Virus record (IMG/VR): IMGVR_UViG_3300042293_000068
Span: 1 to 36,501 of that record
Reading direction: 5' to 3' (one strand)
Source: a virus
Length of the DNA: 36,501 bases
Positions 23,319 to 30,704 of the stretch are shown here, piece after piece (the first letter of the stretch is position 1; every line of letters begins with the position of its first letter). The notes under the pieces were generated by a model that saw nothing but the letters and a program-made list of their open reading frames with translations, had not been told where the DNA came from and searched no databases. A program made the translations under genes and the position numbers.

Positions 23319-25327
23319 GCCCGACCCCTATTCACCGCCAACGATTTATTGGCATACTGATTTGCCGCCCATATCGCATTAGAACTGCCGTACAAGCGTT
23401 CTTCAAACGATTTAGTATCAATGGCGTTAATGTAGTTGTTTGTAATGCTTGTAGAGCCGCCCATGCCGCCTAGCGCATGGTTTGGAATGATTGTCCCTGC
23501 GGTGCGGGGTACAAAGATTTCAGGGCCGCGTTCACCAACAATTGCGGGTTGTCCTACGGCGGGGCTACCACCATCAGCATACCCCGCAAAACCCATTACC
23601 GCGGCGGGTTGGTAGGGGTTTGATTTCATGCCAAACATAGAACCAAACAAAGAACTTAAAAAGCCCGATGCCGCGGCTTTCATTTGCATCGCCAACATAT
23701 CTTGAATAATGCTACGCGCCAAATCTTTAAAACCAATCTTGCCTGTTTTAACAAAGCGGTCAATAGCCGATTCCATGTTGCCCATCAATGAATCAAATGC
23801 TTTTGCACCTTGTTCTAATTCGGTTGGCATATCACGAATAAAACGCATTGCGCTTTTTGCAAAGCCTTCTTCGTATGAACCTTGGCGCGATTGCAAAGTT
23901 AATTGATAACGCTGATGCGCTATTGACAATGCTTTTTCTGCTAATGCTACTTCGCGGGCTTCCGCTTCTGCGCGGGCGGTTGCGGTTAAATCTCTACGGT
24001 TATCAAGTTCTTCTAAATTTGCGGCTAACTGTTGCCGAATCTGCAATTTTTCGCGTTCTAATGCAAAATCTTCTTGACGCATACTTGATGATTTCATTTC
24101 AAGTAGCATAATTTCTTTTTCATTGTTAAGGGCAATGCCCATCAATCTTTGGCGTTCAGCAACCGCGGCATTTCCTTTGTCGTACATTGCAAAAAATTCT
24201 GCCCGTGCTTTTGCATCTTCTTCTGCGGCTTTTTGTGCATTAGCCGCACCTTGTGCATACAGTTGCATTTGTCTTTTTCGGGCTTGTTCCGCTTCTTTAG
24301 ATTCAGAAACTTTACGCCCGCCACTTCCCGCCTGTGTTGTTGCGCCGCCTTTTTTGTTTAACGCATCAATAGAATTACCATATTCGCTAACGCCCATTAC
24401 TTTATTTACAAACCTATCAAGGTCTTGCCGCGCAATAATATCGGCTATTTCTTTTTTGCCAAATACATTTTCAAAATCTTTATCATCATAAGATGGAATA
24501 AAACTTTTAAAGATTGTTGCGGTTAATTGCATCTGTCTAAGCAAGCCGCCTAAAACAAACGAAACATCGGCAATAGATATTGCTATCGTTTGAAAAACTG
24601 TTTTGAATATTGGGCCTAGAAGATTTGTTTCACCCGCCAAATCTTTCATGTAATCAATGCTTGCTTTTAAAACTGGCCCAAGTTGCGTAGCCAATGTAAG
24701 CATTACATTACGCGATGTTTGCGCTAACAAATCATAAGTTTCTGCGGCATCTTTAATTGCTTTTTCTTGTTCTTGAATAAGCGGGTTTGCCCTTGCCATT
24801 TGGTCGGCAAATCCAACCATATCAACGCCTTTAGCGGCTTTGGAAAAGATTTCCATTGCCTTGGCGTTACGCGTAATTGGGTCTTCAATTTGCGCTAAGT
24901 TGGCAACCAATTTGTTTAGCAATTCTTCTTGGGAAAGTTTTCCTAAATCTTTTAAGGTAACACCCAAAGCCGCCGCAGTTTTTTGCGCTTTATCAGAACC
25001 GCCCGCGGCTTCATCAATAAACTTGGCAAACGCGGATAGCATCTTGCCCGCGTTGTCGGCTTGACCACCTGAATTGGCAAGGGCGTTAGATAACTGTAGA
25101 ACCGTGCCTATGGCTACTTCGTTGGCTTCGGCTACATCGGCTAGTTCATCGGCATATCTAAGTGCGGCGGCACTAGCGGCAACCAAAGCAACCGCGCCCA
25201 TCTTGCCAAACTTTTCAGCGGCTTCACTAAACTTTTCTAACTTTTTACCCGCGGCATCAATACCTCTATTGAATTCCGCGGTATCTATGCCTAGGGCTAC
25301 ACCAAGGCGGGCAATCATATTAGCCAT
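23315..25327 (-). CDS. Tape measure protein
   Basis: A 670-residue tail length ruler and genome-ejection protein. The N-terminus (ARLGVALGIDTAEFNRGIDA) is a standard tape measure start. Long alpha-helical coiled-coil segments follow, with hydrophobic spans around 230-280, and the C-terminal part has YADGGSPAVGQPAIVGERGP then EIFVPRTAGTIIPN, the lambda H-like ending. At roughly 1.5 angstrom per residue it predicts a tail of about 100 nm. It overlaps the T-frame stop by 8 bp, as usual after G/GT chaperones. Confidence 0.95.
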   Translation of the reverse strand: MANMIARLGVALGIDTAEFNRGIDAAGKKLEKFSEAAEKFGKMGAVALVAASAAALRYADELADVAEANEVAIGTVLQLSNALANSGGQADNAGKMLSAFAKFIDEAAGGSDKAQKTAAALGVTLKDLGKLSQEELLNKLVANLAQIEDPITRNAKAMEIFSKAAKGVDMVGFADQMARANPLIQEQEKAIKDAAETYDLLAQTSRNVMLTLATQLGPVLKASIDYMKDLAGETNLLGPIFKTVFQTIAISIADVSFVLGGLLRQMQLTATIFKSFIPSYDDKDFENVFGKKEIADIIARQDLDRFVNKVMGVSEYGNSIDALNKKGGATTQAGSGGRKVSESKEAEQARKRQMQLYAQGAANAQKAAEEDAKARAEFFAMYDKGNAAVAERQRLMGIALNNEKEIMLLEMKSSSMRQEDFALEREKLQIRQQLAANLEELDNRRDLTATARAEAEAREVALAEKALSIAHQRYQLTLQSRQGSYEEGFAKSAMRFIRDMPTELEQGAKAFDSLMGNMESAIDRFVKTGKIGFKDLARSIIQDMLAMQMKAAASGFLSSLFGSMFGMKSNPYQPAAVMGFAGYADGGSPAVGQPAIVGERGPEIFVPRTAGTIIPNHALGGMGGSTSITNNYINAIDTKSFEERLYGSSNAIWAANQYANKSLAVNRGRA

Positions 25328-26164
25328 CTTTTACCCCAAACAATGTTTTATCAAATCCTTGCGCCTGTTGCATAAATGCTAAAAGGCTATCATTTACTGC
25401 CGCCTTTTGCTTATCAGCAGATAAAGGCGGGTAGATGTAATCATACGCACTACCCAAAATGTTGGCTAGTTTATATGCGGGTGAATTTGCGGTTCGCATA
25501 TAGTTAAATACCCCGTTTGTCAGGGTTGCTATTTGCACAAGAACGCCGTAATTCCCAATCATTCCATCGGCATACATTGTTTGAATGTTTGCCAAAGTTA
25601 CATCGTCTAATTCTTCAATTGTTTCTAAGGTATGCCCGTTGAAAATCATTGCGGCTAGGCATTGGCTTTTCAACGAGCCTATTAGTTTCCCCGCGCTTCC
25701 CTGTAGGTCGGGCTAATTACTTCGCCAATCTTTTCTACGATTAGCATTTGCACCGCAATAGGGAATTCTTCTTCAATGTCGGCATAGGTCAAATCTTCAA
25801 GGGTTACGCCTTCCATTTCAGGAACTAGTAATTTAAAGAATTCGGTAATGCGGGCTTCGGTAATCGCTTTGTTTCTAGCGGCTTCGCGCATTGAACGCTT
25901 TTCAACCAAAATATCTGTATCAGTAAATTCAAAATCTTCGTTTTGATTGCCTTCAAACTGCCGCAAAGGAACGGTGATTTCTTGATAGATTTTTTCTACC
26001 GTTTCTTCATCGGGATTTGAAACCTTTTTATAGATTGCATCTGATTCAATCATTAAAGGTATGCGAACCTTAAAGGTATGCCCATTTAAAACAAACGAAC
26101 GGGTTAAAAGGTCTTTTCGTTTTGCTTGGTATTTTTCACCAAATGCCGAACTTAGTTTTGTCAT
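25320..26164 (-). CDS. Tail assembly chaperone GT (-1 frameshift product)
   Basis: Extended chaperone predicted from a -1 ribosomal slip at GGGAAAC (25691-25685). The ribosome would read residues 1-160 of G, then continue in the T frame as LIGSLKSQCLAAM through FDKTLFGVKDG, giving about 281 residues. The T frame (25685-25320) has no good start of its own, only a TTG at 25673 that lies within the stimulator stem. By analogy with lambda, GT bridges tape measure and tail tube protein during tail assembly. The T part is helical with a YIYPPLS segment. Confidence 0.85.
25637..25691 (-). promoter_or_regulatory. Programmed -1 frameshift signal: GGGAAAC plus stem/pseudoknot
   Basis: G GGA AAC is in the zero frame two codons before the G stop. 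Nine nt downstream begins a perfect 9-bp inverted repeat CGTTGAAAA (25675-25667) / TTTTCAACG (25645-25637). A TAGGC at 25681-25677 can also pair with GCCTA (25660-25656) in the loop, making an H-type pseudoknot. Confidence 0.88.
25682..26164 (-). CDS. Tail assembly chaperone G
   Basis: A 160-residue protein just upstream of the tape measure. SFVLNGHTFKVRIPLMIESD near the N-terminus and the helical C-terminal half (RITEFFKLLVPEMEG, DIEEEFPIAVQMLIVEKIGE) match phage tail assembly chaperones. G keeps the tape measure soluble and is not part of the virion. The last codons carry the slippery site that makes GT. It overlaps the gp10-like gene upstream by ATGA. Confidence 0.85.
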   Translation of the reverse strand: MTKLSSAFGEKYQAKRKDLLTRSFVLNGHTFKVRIPLMIESDAIYKKVSNPDEETVEKIYQEITVPLRQFEGNQNEDFEFTDTDILVEKRSMREAARNKAITEARITEFFKLLVPEMEGVTLEDLTYADIEEEFPIAVQMLIVEKIGEVISPTYREARGN

Positions 26165-26721
26165 CTATTTTTTATCCTATATTTACTGATGCGCCTTGCT
26201 AAAATTTCCCCTAGCCGCTTGGCGGTTTGATTGGCTTGGGATTCCAAAGCAGGGCGTAAAAACGGTTGTGCGCCATTTCTAGCCGTGCCGAATTCTTGTG
26301 CTATGGCACGGGCATCCGATAAAACGCCTTCTTGCCGCTTTGCTTCTTTTAAATCTCGGTCGTATTGCGCTTTATCTGATTTGTACAACGCCGCATTTTT
26401 TTCGTAAAACTCTTTTTTAAGTTTTTTCTTAAACGCTTTAGTTGTTACCAAAGCAATTACTGTATCGTTTTCGGTGATGTATTTAGAACGAATATCGCGC
26501 TTGGTTGGGCGGCGGGCTTCTATTTGCATTGTCCTAGATAAATCGCCAGTATCTTTAGGCGCGTTCATTCGCGCCATTGTTAACACGGGTTTCATTGCTT
26601 CCCGTGCGGCGGGTACTAAAATAGAACTTCGTGCTTTCTTGTCGCCAATCTCAGATGCTAGTTCCTCAAACGCGGCTAGTACACTTTTCAAGCCTTCGAT
26701 TTTGTAGGTAACGCCCGACAT
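26161..26721 (-). CDS. HK97 gp10-like tail/neck protein
   Basis: A 186-residue protein with an N-terminal KIEGLKSVLAAFEEL helix, ILVPAAREAMKPVLTMARMN and APKDTGDLSRTMQ, the defining HK97-gp10 signature. A basic insert (KAFKKKLKKEFYEKN) precedes the closing EFGTARNGAQPFLRPALESQ. These proteins usually act in head-tail joining or tail completion and lie upstream of the tail tube gene. Here it is downstream of both tube genes, an unusual order. Confidence 0.82.
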   Translation of the reverse strand: MSGVTYKIEGLKSVLAAFEELASEIGDKKARSSILVPAAREAMKPVLTMARMNAPKDTGDLSRTMQIEARRPTKRDIRSKYITENDTVIALVTTKAFKKKLKKEFYEKNAALYKSDKAQYDRDLKEAKRQEGVLSDARAIAQEFGTARNGAQPFLRPALESQANQTAKRLGEILARRISKYRIKNR

Positions 26722-26723
26722 AA

Positions 26724-26951
26724 TTAACCCATTGGCTTAATAATCTTTTGGTACAACGCGTTGTTTAGCGTATGCACATAATCTACGATTTCATCGGGCG
26801 TAAACTTATCCGCATGATTTGCGGCAATGTCATGCGCCAAAGAAATAGCAGTTAATTTTTGTGCGGTAAACCCAAACCAATCCTTACGCGAATCGGATTG
26901 GGCTACCAAGAAGTTCAATAAATCGTTACTGTCTTTTATTGTCGTTTGCAT
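26724..26951 (-). CDS. Hypothetical protein in the tail module
   Basis: A 75-residue helical protein, MQTTIKDSNDLLNFLVAQSD then WFGFTAQKLTAISLAHDIAA and PDEIVDYVHTLNNALYQKI. There is a 1-bp gap to the upstream 57-residue ORF and a 2-bp gap to the gp10-like gene. No family recognised; the position suggests a minor tail assembly role. Confidence 0.68.
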   Translation of the reverse strand: MQTTIKDSNDLLNFLVAQSDSRKDWFGFTAQKLTAISLAHDIAANHADKFTPDEIVDYVHTLNNALYQKIIKPMG

Positions 26952-26952
26952 A

Positions 26953-27126
26953 TTATGTATTGTATTTACTTAGAACTTTTAAACATACCGCTTCTACTGA
27001 ATCTGCTTCGGCGGCGGCAATGGCATCTTCTAGTTCTTCAGCATCTACTACCATCCCTTGTGCAACCGCATCAAGTGATTGGTAGGTAGTGCTAAGAACT
27101 TCTACGGCTTCTTCTACGGTCATCAT
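26953..27126 (-). CDS. Small acidic protein after the second tail tube gene
   Basis: A 57-residue ORF starting MMTVEEAVEVLSTTYQ, very rich in Ala, Glu and Val (VVDAEELEDAIAAAEADSVE). Its ATG overlaps the tail tube stop as ATGA. No family recognised. Acidic helical peptides in this slot could be chaperones for tube subunits, but that is conjecture. Confidence 0.62.
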   Translation of the reverse strand: MMTVEEAVEVLSTTYQSLDAVAQGMVVDAEELEDAIAAAEADSVEAVCLKVLSKYNT

Positions 27127-27644
27127 GTGTTATTAGACCAACCGTATTGGTTGCCCCTCGGATGAATTGTAAAGTTGCATTTTGCTTCTGCGCTTGGGCT
27201 TGAATCAATTGTGAATTGAGAAACGCGACCATTAAACGCATACGCAACCGTATTAGCACCGTCAACCGCGGCAACCACAAAAGTGCGGTCAACCGTACCG
27301 TTGTAGGCATCAGAACGGATTTGCAATAACGCGGTGTCGCTTGGATTCCAAGCCGCGGTAATGCTTAACGATGTAGGCGCAGATTGCGTAGGAATCTTAT
27401 CACTTTGGCGTGAACCCGCTACGCCAAAAGATGCAACCGCATCATCCTGACCAAAAGCGGGTACGGCTTCCACGGGCAACAAAACACCCGCGCCGCCAGT
27501 ACCGTTAGCCGCCGTGCCTACGATGGTTGTAACTTGCCCTGTCCATACGGAAAGGTTTGCCGTTGTAAGTGGCGTAGGCGTTGCCGCGCTTTGCATATAC
27601 AACGATGCGCTAAAACCCGCTAAAACTTTATTTGGTATAGCCAT
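27123..27644 (-). CDS. Major tail protein paralogue 2
   Basis: A 173-residue tail tube-type protein. It shares with its upstream neighbour the N-terminus (NKVLAGFSASLY), a central block VEAVPAFGQDDAVASFG, AAWNPSDT, and the C-terminus FTIHPRGNQYGWSNN. It differs mostly in a loop around 30-55 (WTGQVTTIVGTAANGTGGAG) that is longer and Gly-rich here. Nucleotides differ mainly at third positions, so this is an old duplicate under selection. It could form a mixed tube, a distal or proximal ring, or a decorated variant. AAGGAATATC precedes the ATG. Confidence 0.85.
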   Translation of the reverse strand: MAIPNKVLAGFSASLYMQSAATPTPLTTANLSVWTGQVTTIVGTAANGTGGAGVLLPVEAVPAFGQDDAVASFGVAGSRQSDKIPTQSAPTSLSITAAWNPSDTALLQIRSDAYNGTVDRTFVVAAVDGANTVAYAFNGRVSQFTIDSSPSAEAKCNFTIHPRGNQYGWSNNT

Positions 27645-27653
27645 GATATTCCT

Positions 27654-28148
27654 TTAGGCGTTGTTAGACCAACCGTAGAGATTTCCACGGGGGTGAATGG
27701 TGAAATTACATTTGGCTTCAGCACTAGGGCTTGAATCAATCGTAAACTGGCTTACGCGGGCGTTAAAGGCGTAATAAACAATGTTTGACCCTTCGGTAGC
27801 ACTAACTACAAAAGTACGGTCAATCAAGCCGCTATAGGCATCGCCACGCATCAGCAAAAGCATTGTGTCGCTAGGATTCCATGCGGCAGTTACGCTAAGT
27901 GATGTTGGTGCGGATTGCGTTGGGATTTTGTCAGATTGACGCGAACCCGCTACACCGAAACTAGCAACGGCATCATCCTGCCCAAATGCGGGTACGGCTT
28001 CAACTGGAATTAGATTACCTATAACTGCAATAGGTGCAACATTTCCAAGGGTTGAAAGTTGGGTAAGTGTTAGTGCGGTAGGTGTCGCGCCCGATTGAGC
28101 ATACAACGCCGCGCTAAAACCCGCCATTATTTTATTTGGTAGTGCCAT
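27654..28148 (-). CDS. Major tail protein paralogue 1
   Basis: A 164-residue tail tube protein candidate: NKIMAGFSAALYAQSG, a central VEAVPAFGQDDAVASFGVAG block, SLSVTAAWNPSDTMLLLMRG, and the C-terminus SPSAEAKCNFTIHPRGN. It lies where the tube gene is expected, directly after the tail terminator. A strong ribosome binding site (GAAGGAACTTTTAAAATG) supports high expression. The tandem copy downstream is clearly homologous over the whole length. Confidence 0.85.
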   Translation of the reverse strand: MALPNKIMAGFSAALYAQSGATPTALTLTQLSTLGNVAPIAVIGNLIPVEAVPAFGQDDAVASFGVAGSRQSDKIPTQSAPTSLSVTAAWNPSDTMLLLMRGDAYSGLIDRTFVVSATEGSNIVYYAFNARVSQFTIDSSPSAEAKCNFTIHPRGNLYGWSNNA

Positions 28149-28181
28149 TTTAAAAGTTCCTTCAAAAGTTGTTGGGTTGTC

Positions 28182-28601
28182 TTATGTTGGAATATCTAGG
28201 GTGCAATCAAGAAAAATTTGGGCTAACTTTTCATCATTGTCATAAGTGTTGTAAAGCCAAAAAACATCTGCTTTAGCAATCTGAAAACCATTTGTTGCAC
28301 CACCAAACAAACCGCTATAACCATGTAGCGATTGTAGTATTTGATTGGAAATAGTGAAACCATCTTCTATTACTTGCGTAAAAATACTTATCTGAAATGT
28401 TGGGCGGTCAATACCCTTTACGGATTGAACTGGCCCTGTATAAACATCTTGATGAACATTTCTTAGCATCCAAACAATAAATTTGGGTTGCGTTGCAAAG
28501 TTACGGTTAAACGCGGCGTACACGGGTACGGGCGTAACAATGCTTTGCAGTTGAAACTGTATCGCTTTGCCGTACTGTACTGGATTCTGTTGCGTTGCCA
28601 T
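28182..28601 (-). CDS. Tail terminator / tail completion protein (gpU/DUF3168-like)
   Basis: A 139-residue protein with PVQYGKAIQFQLQSIVTPVP, KFIVWMLRNVHQDVYTGPVQ and RPTFQISIFTQ, a sheet-helix pattern of tail terminator proteins. It sits between the head closure protein and the tail tube genes as expected. It would cap the finished tube and bind the head connector. Start ATG at 28601 directly abuts the upstream stop. Confidence 0.72.
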   Translation of the reverse strand: MATQQNPVQYGKAIQFQLQSIVTPVPVYAAFNRNFATQPKFIVWMLRNVHQDVYTGPVQSVKGIDRPTFQISIFTQVIEDGFTISNQILQSLHGYSGLFGGATNGFQIAKADVFWLYNTYDNDEKLAQIFLDCTLDIPT

Positions 28602-28946
28602 TTATACCGCCGTTACTGGGTCGTTTCTGTAAGCAATGATAACCACCATCATCCTATCATCGGATTCACGGATGTTATCAATACGCCAATCAAACCCATT
28701 GTAGGTAATTGAATACAAGTTTTGGTTACGCACCATTTCACGCGTATTAGGCGTGTAATTCAAAGTAAAGTTAACTACATCTTGATAAAGGCGGTACTTT
28801 TCAGAAATCTTTAAACTGTTGGCAACGGAATGAACACGCGCACGGGTTTTAAACCAATCGGTTTGTGCCGTTGTTTGTTCGCCAAAATCAGTTTTAGCAA
28901 ACGCTAGGTTTTTAACAGTAATTTGTTCAAACCGTGCTATTGCCAT
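28602..28946 (-). CDS. Head closure / head-tail stopper protein
   Basis: A 114-residue beta-barrel protein. DFGEQTTAQTDWFKTRARVH and LYSITYNGFDWRIDNIRESD with the terminal MMVVIIAYRNDP strand match the phage head-tail joining (SPP1 gp16-like) family, in which the segment around Y-x-G-x-x-W-R-I is conserved. It follows the connector adaptor without gap and precedes the tail terminator. Confidence 0.8.
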   Translation of the reverse strand: MAIARFEQITVKNLAFAKTDFGEQTTAQTDWFKTRARVHSVANSLKISEKYRLYQDVVNFTLNYTPNTREMVRNQNLYSITYNGFDWRIDNIRESDDRMMVVIIAYRNDPVTAV

Positions 28947-29618
28947 TTACATCACCAAAGGTTTGTATGGGCGCAACAATGTTGCTACGCCGAACGGAAT
29001 TTCTTTTAACTGATTGTCGGTTGTATTGCTACGATTGTTATACAAGTGCGTAAACAACAACAAACCCGCTTGCTTAATAACGGGATAGGTTTGCAAGGGA
29101 TTAGGTGCGGTTGAATACTCGCAAATAATCGGCGCGGTCATTTGGCTATTGATGGTTGTTGGCAACGATTGAATAATTACCTTGTTGCCGCTTGCATCGT
29201 AATAGTATTGCGTAGGCGAAACTACCGTTAAAACTGGCGGGAACGCGTTATTCCAAAACGCTACGCGGTCAATCTGTACGCCCGACATATCGGGATATTG
29301 GTTTTGCGATACTTCGGGCAAATCTAAACATACGGGCGATGCGGCTAAGTTTTCAGCACCGTACCAAACGCGATAGGTAACTGAAAAAATAGATAAGCCT
29401 AAGTAATCTTCAATGGCTTGGCGAACCGCTACTTCCAATGAACGCAAATAACCATCTTGGGATTCATCTTCAAACAAATTTATTTGGTTGGTGATTTCAT
29501 CCAAGGTTAACCAAGGCGTAACTACGTCACGGTCAATCTGTTCTGTTTTTACATAACTAAACGGATTGCGGGTAGATGCCCCGAAAGGCGCACCTAATGT
29601 TTGTTCATTTGCTGACAT
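28947..29618 (-). CDS. Head-tail adaptor (gp6-like connector)
   Basis: A 223-residue protein with TPWLTLDEITNQINLFEDES, an SLEVAVRQAIEDYLGLSIFS helix and a C-terminal LFTHLYNNRSNTTD, the hallmark of phage gp6/gp15-like connectors that dock under the portal. It is longer than the HK97 protein because of an inserted beta region (residues 80-165). Coupled without gap to the stopper gene. Confidence 0.82.
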   Translation of the reverse strand: MSANEQTLGAPFGASTRNPFSYVKTEQIDRDVVTPWLTLDEITNQINLFEDESQDGYLRSLEVAVRQAIEDYLGLSIFSVTYRVWYGAENLAASPVCLDLPEVSQNQYPDMSGVQIDRVAFWNNAFPPVLTVVSPTQYYYDASGNKVIIQSLPTTINSQMTAPIICEYSTAPNPLQTYPVIKQAGLLLFTHLYNNRSNTTDNQLKEIPFGVATLLRPYKPLVM

Positions 29619-29629
29619 CCAAGCCCCCT

Positions 29630-30646
29630 TTAGGCGGCAGACATACGAACGCCCGCGAACGGGTCGCGCACGGTGCTTACCATTCTTTTTTCTGCGTACA
29701 TCGTCACAAAACCCGCCTGTGTTTGTTCAAACATTTGGATGCTCATTTGTTCGGTATCACCGATTGTCAAAAAGCGATTCCAGTTTGCCAAATAGATTGG
29801 GAAATCTGTAGAAAGGTATGCGTTAGGAATAACGGGCCAACCAAAAATGTGACCAATCGCGCAACCATCTTTTTCGCCTAGTTCTAAGAACAAAGGCAAA
29901 CCCGCGGTATCTTTTAACTGGCGCAATGTTTGAATCATTGCGGGGCTAATGTGCCATGCAGTTGAATCTAGCGACCAATATTGCGGGGGCAACGCGTTAG
30001 CCATGTTTACAACTTTGTTGTAAGTTACCGTAGTGCCGCCATTACTAACCGTAGCGATAGTATGTATGCCATTTGTAATAGCCGTACCACTAGAACCGAA
30101 AGCACTAGTAGCACCACTAGCGTACATATCCAAACCGCGCAAGCCATTAGTAGCACCAGTTGATGTAGTGCCGCTACCCGCTTGGTCACTATTAAGAACC
30201 ATTGATTGACCTTCAAGTTGTGCAAACTCAAGTGCCAAATCTTCAACAAGCGTTGCATCAAGTCCATTAACATCACTTAGCACCGCCGTTCTGATTGGCA
30301 ATTGTGCAACCAATACGCGCACGGGCAATTGCCAAATAGAAGTATTCACATTAGGCGAACCGCTATTTGGCGTAAATGTGTAACCCCAAGGGTTTGTAGA
30401 ATTTGCGGCGTTACCAGTTTTGGCAACGAATTGGGCATCAGAACCCGTAACTGTAATTTGGCGTGAGCCTTGGCGCAAAGGGTTTGCTTGACGCAAAGCC
30501 GCAAACGCATCATCAAAAACAACATTACCACCGACACCCGAACCCGAACCAGTAATTGCGCTTGCTTCGCGCAAGTCGATGTTTACTTTGCCGCCTTCGG
30601 TGATGGCTTGTTTGATTCCGTTCAAGATTTTTTCGGTGATAGACAT
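29630..30646 (-). CDS. Second major-capsid-like protein (short paralogue, no scaffold domain)
   Basis: A 338-residue HK97-fold capsid paralogue. It shares with the upstream MCP the segments REASA(I/L)TGSG, FAALR-ANP, NTSIWQL, FPIRTA-like region, NGLRGLD, LPPQYW, and the ending EKR-STVRDP. The 78-residue-longer N-terminal coiled coil of the main MCP is reduced to 25 residues, so it has no scaffolding domain. It probably occupies special positions (for example vertices) or co-assembles. It follows an intrinsic terminator with only 15 bp between the U tract and the ATG, so it depends on read-through. CAGGA lies 8 nt before the ATG. Confidence 0.82.
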   Translation of the reverse strand: MSITEKILNGIKQAITEGGKVNIDLREASAITGSGSGVGGNVVFDDAFAALRQANPLRQGSRQITVTGSDAQFVAKTGNAANSTNPWGYTFTPNSGSPNVNTSIWQLPVRVLVAQLPIRTAVLSDVNGLDATLVEDLALEFAQLEGQSMVLNSDQAGSGTTSTGATNGLRGLDMYASGATSAFGSSGTAITNGIHTIATVSNGGTTVTYNKVVNMANALPPQYWSLDSTAWHISPAMIQTLRQLKDTAGLPLFLELGEKDGCAIGHIFGWPVIPNAYLSTDFPIYLANWNRFLTIGDTEQMSIQMFEQTQAGFVTMYAEKRMVSTVRDPFAGVRMSAA

Positions 30647-30661
30647 TTTAAATTCCTGTTT

Positions 30662-30691
30662 AAAAAAAGCGGGGGATTTTCGCCCCCCGCT
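30662..30691 (-). terminator. Intrinsic terminator between the two capsid genes
   Basis: On the minus strand AGCGGGGG (30691-30684) pairs with CCCCCGCT (30675-30668) around an 8-nt loop, followed by seven T (30668-30662). This is a canonical, strong rho-independent terminator placed just after the main MCP stop, so most transcripts should end before the second capsid gene. Confidence 0.9.
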
Positions 30692-30704
30692 AATGGCAAC
30701 GCAA

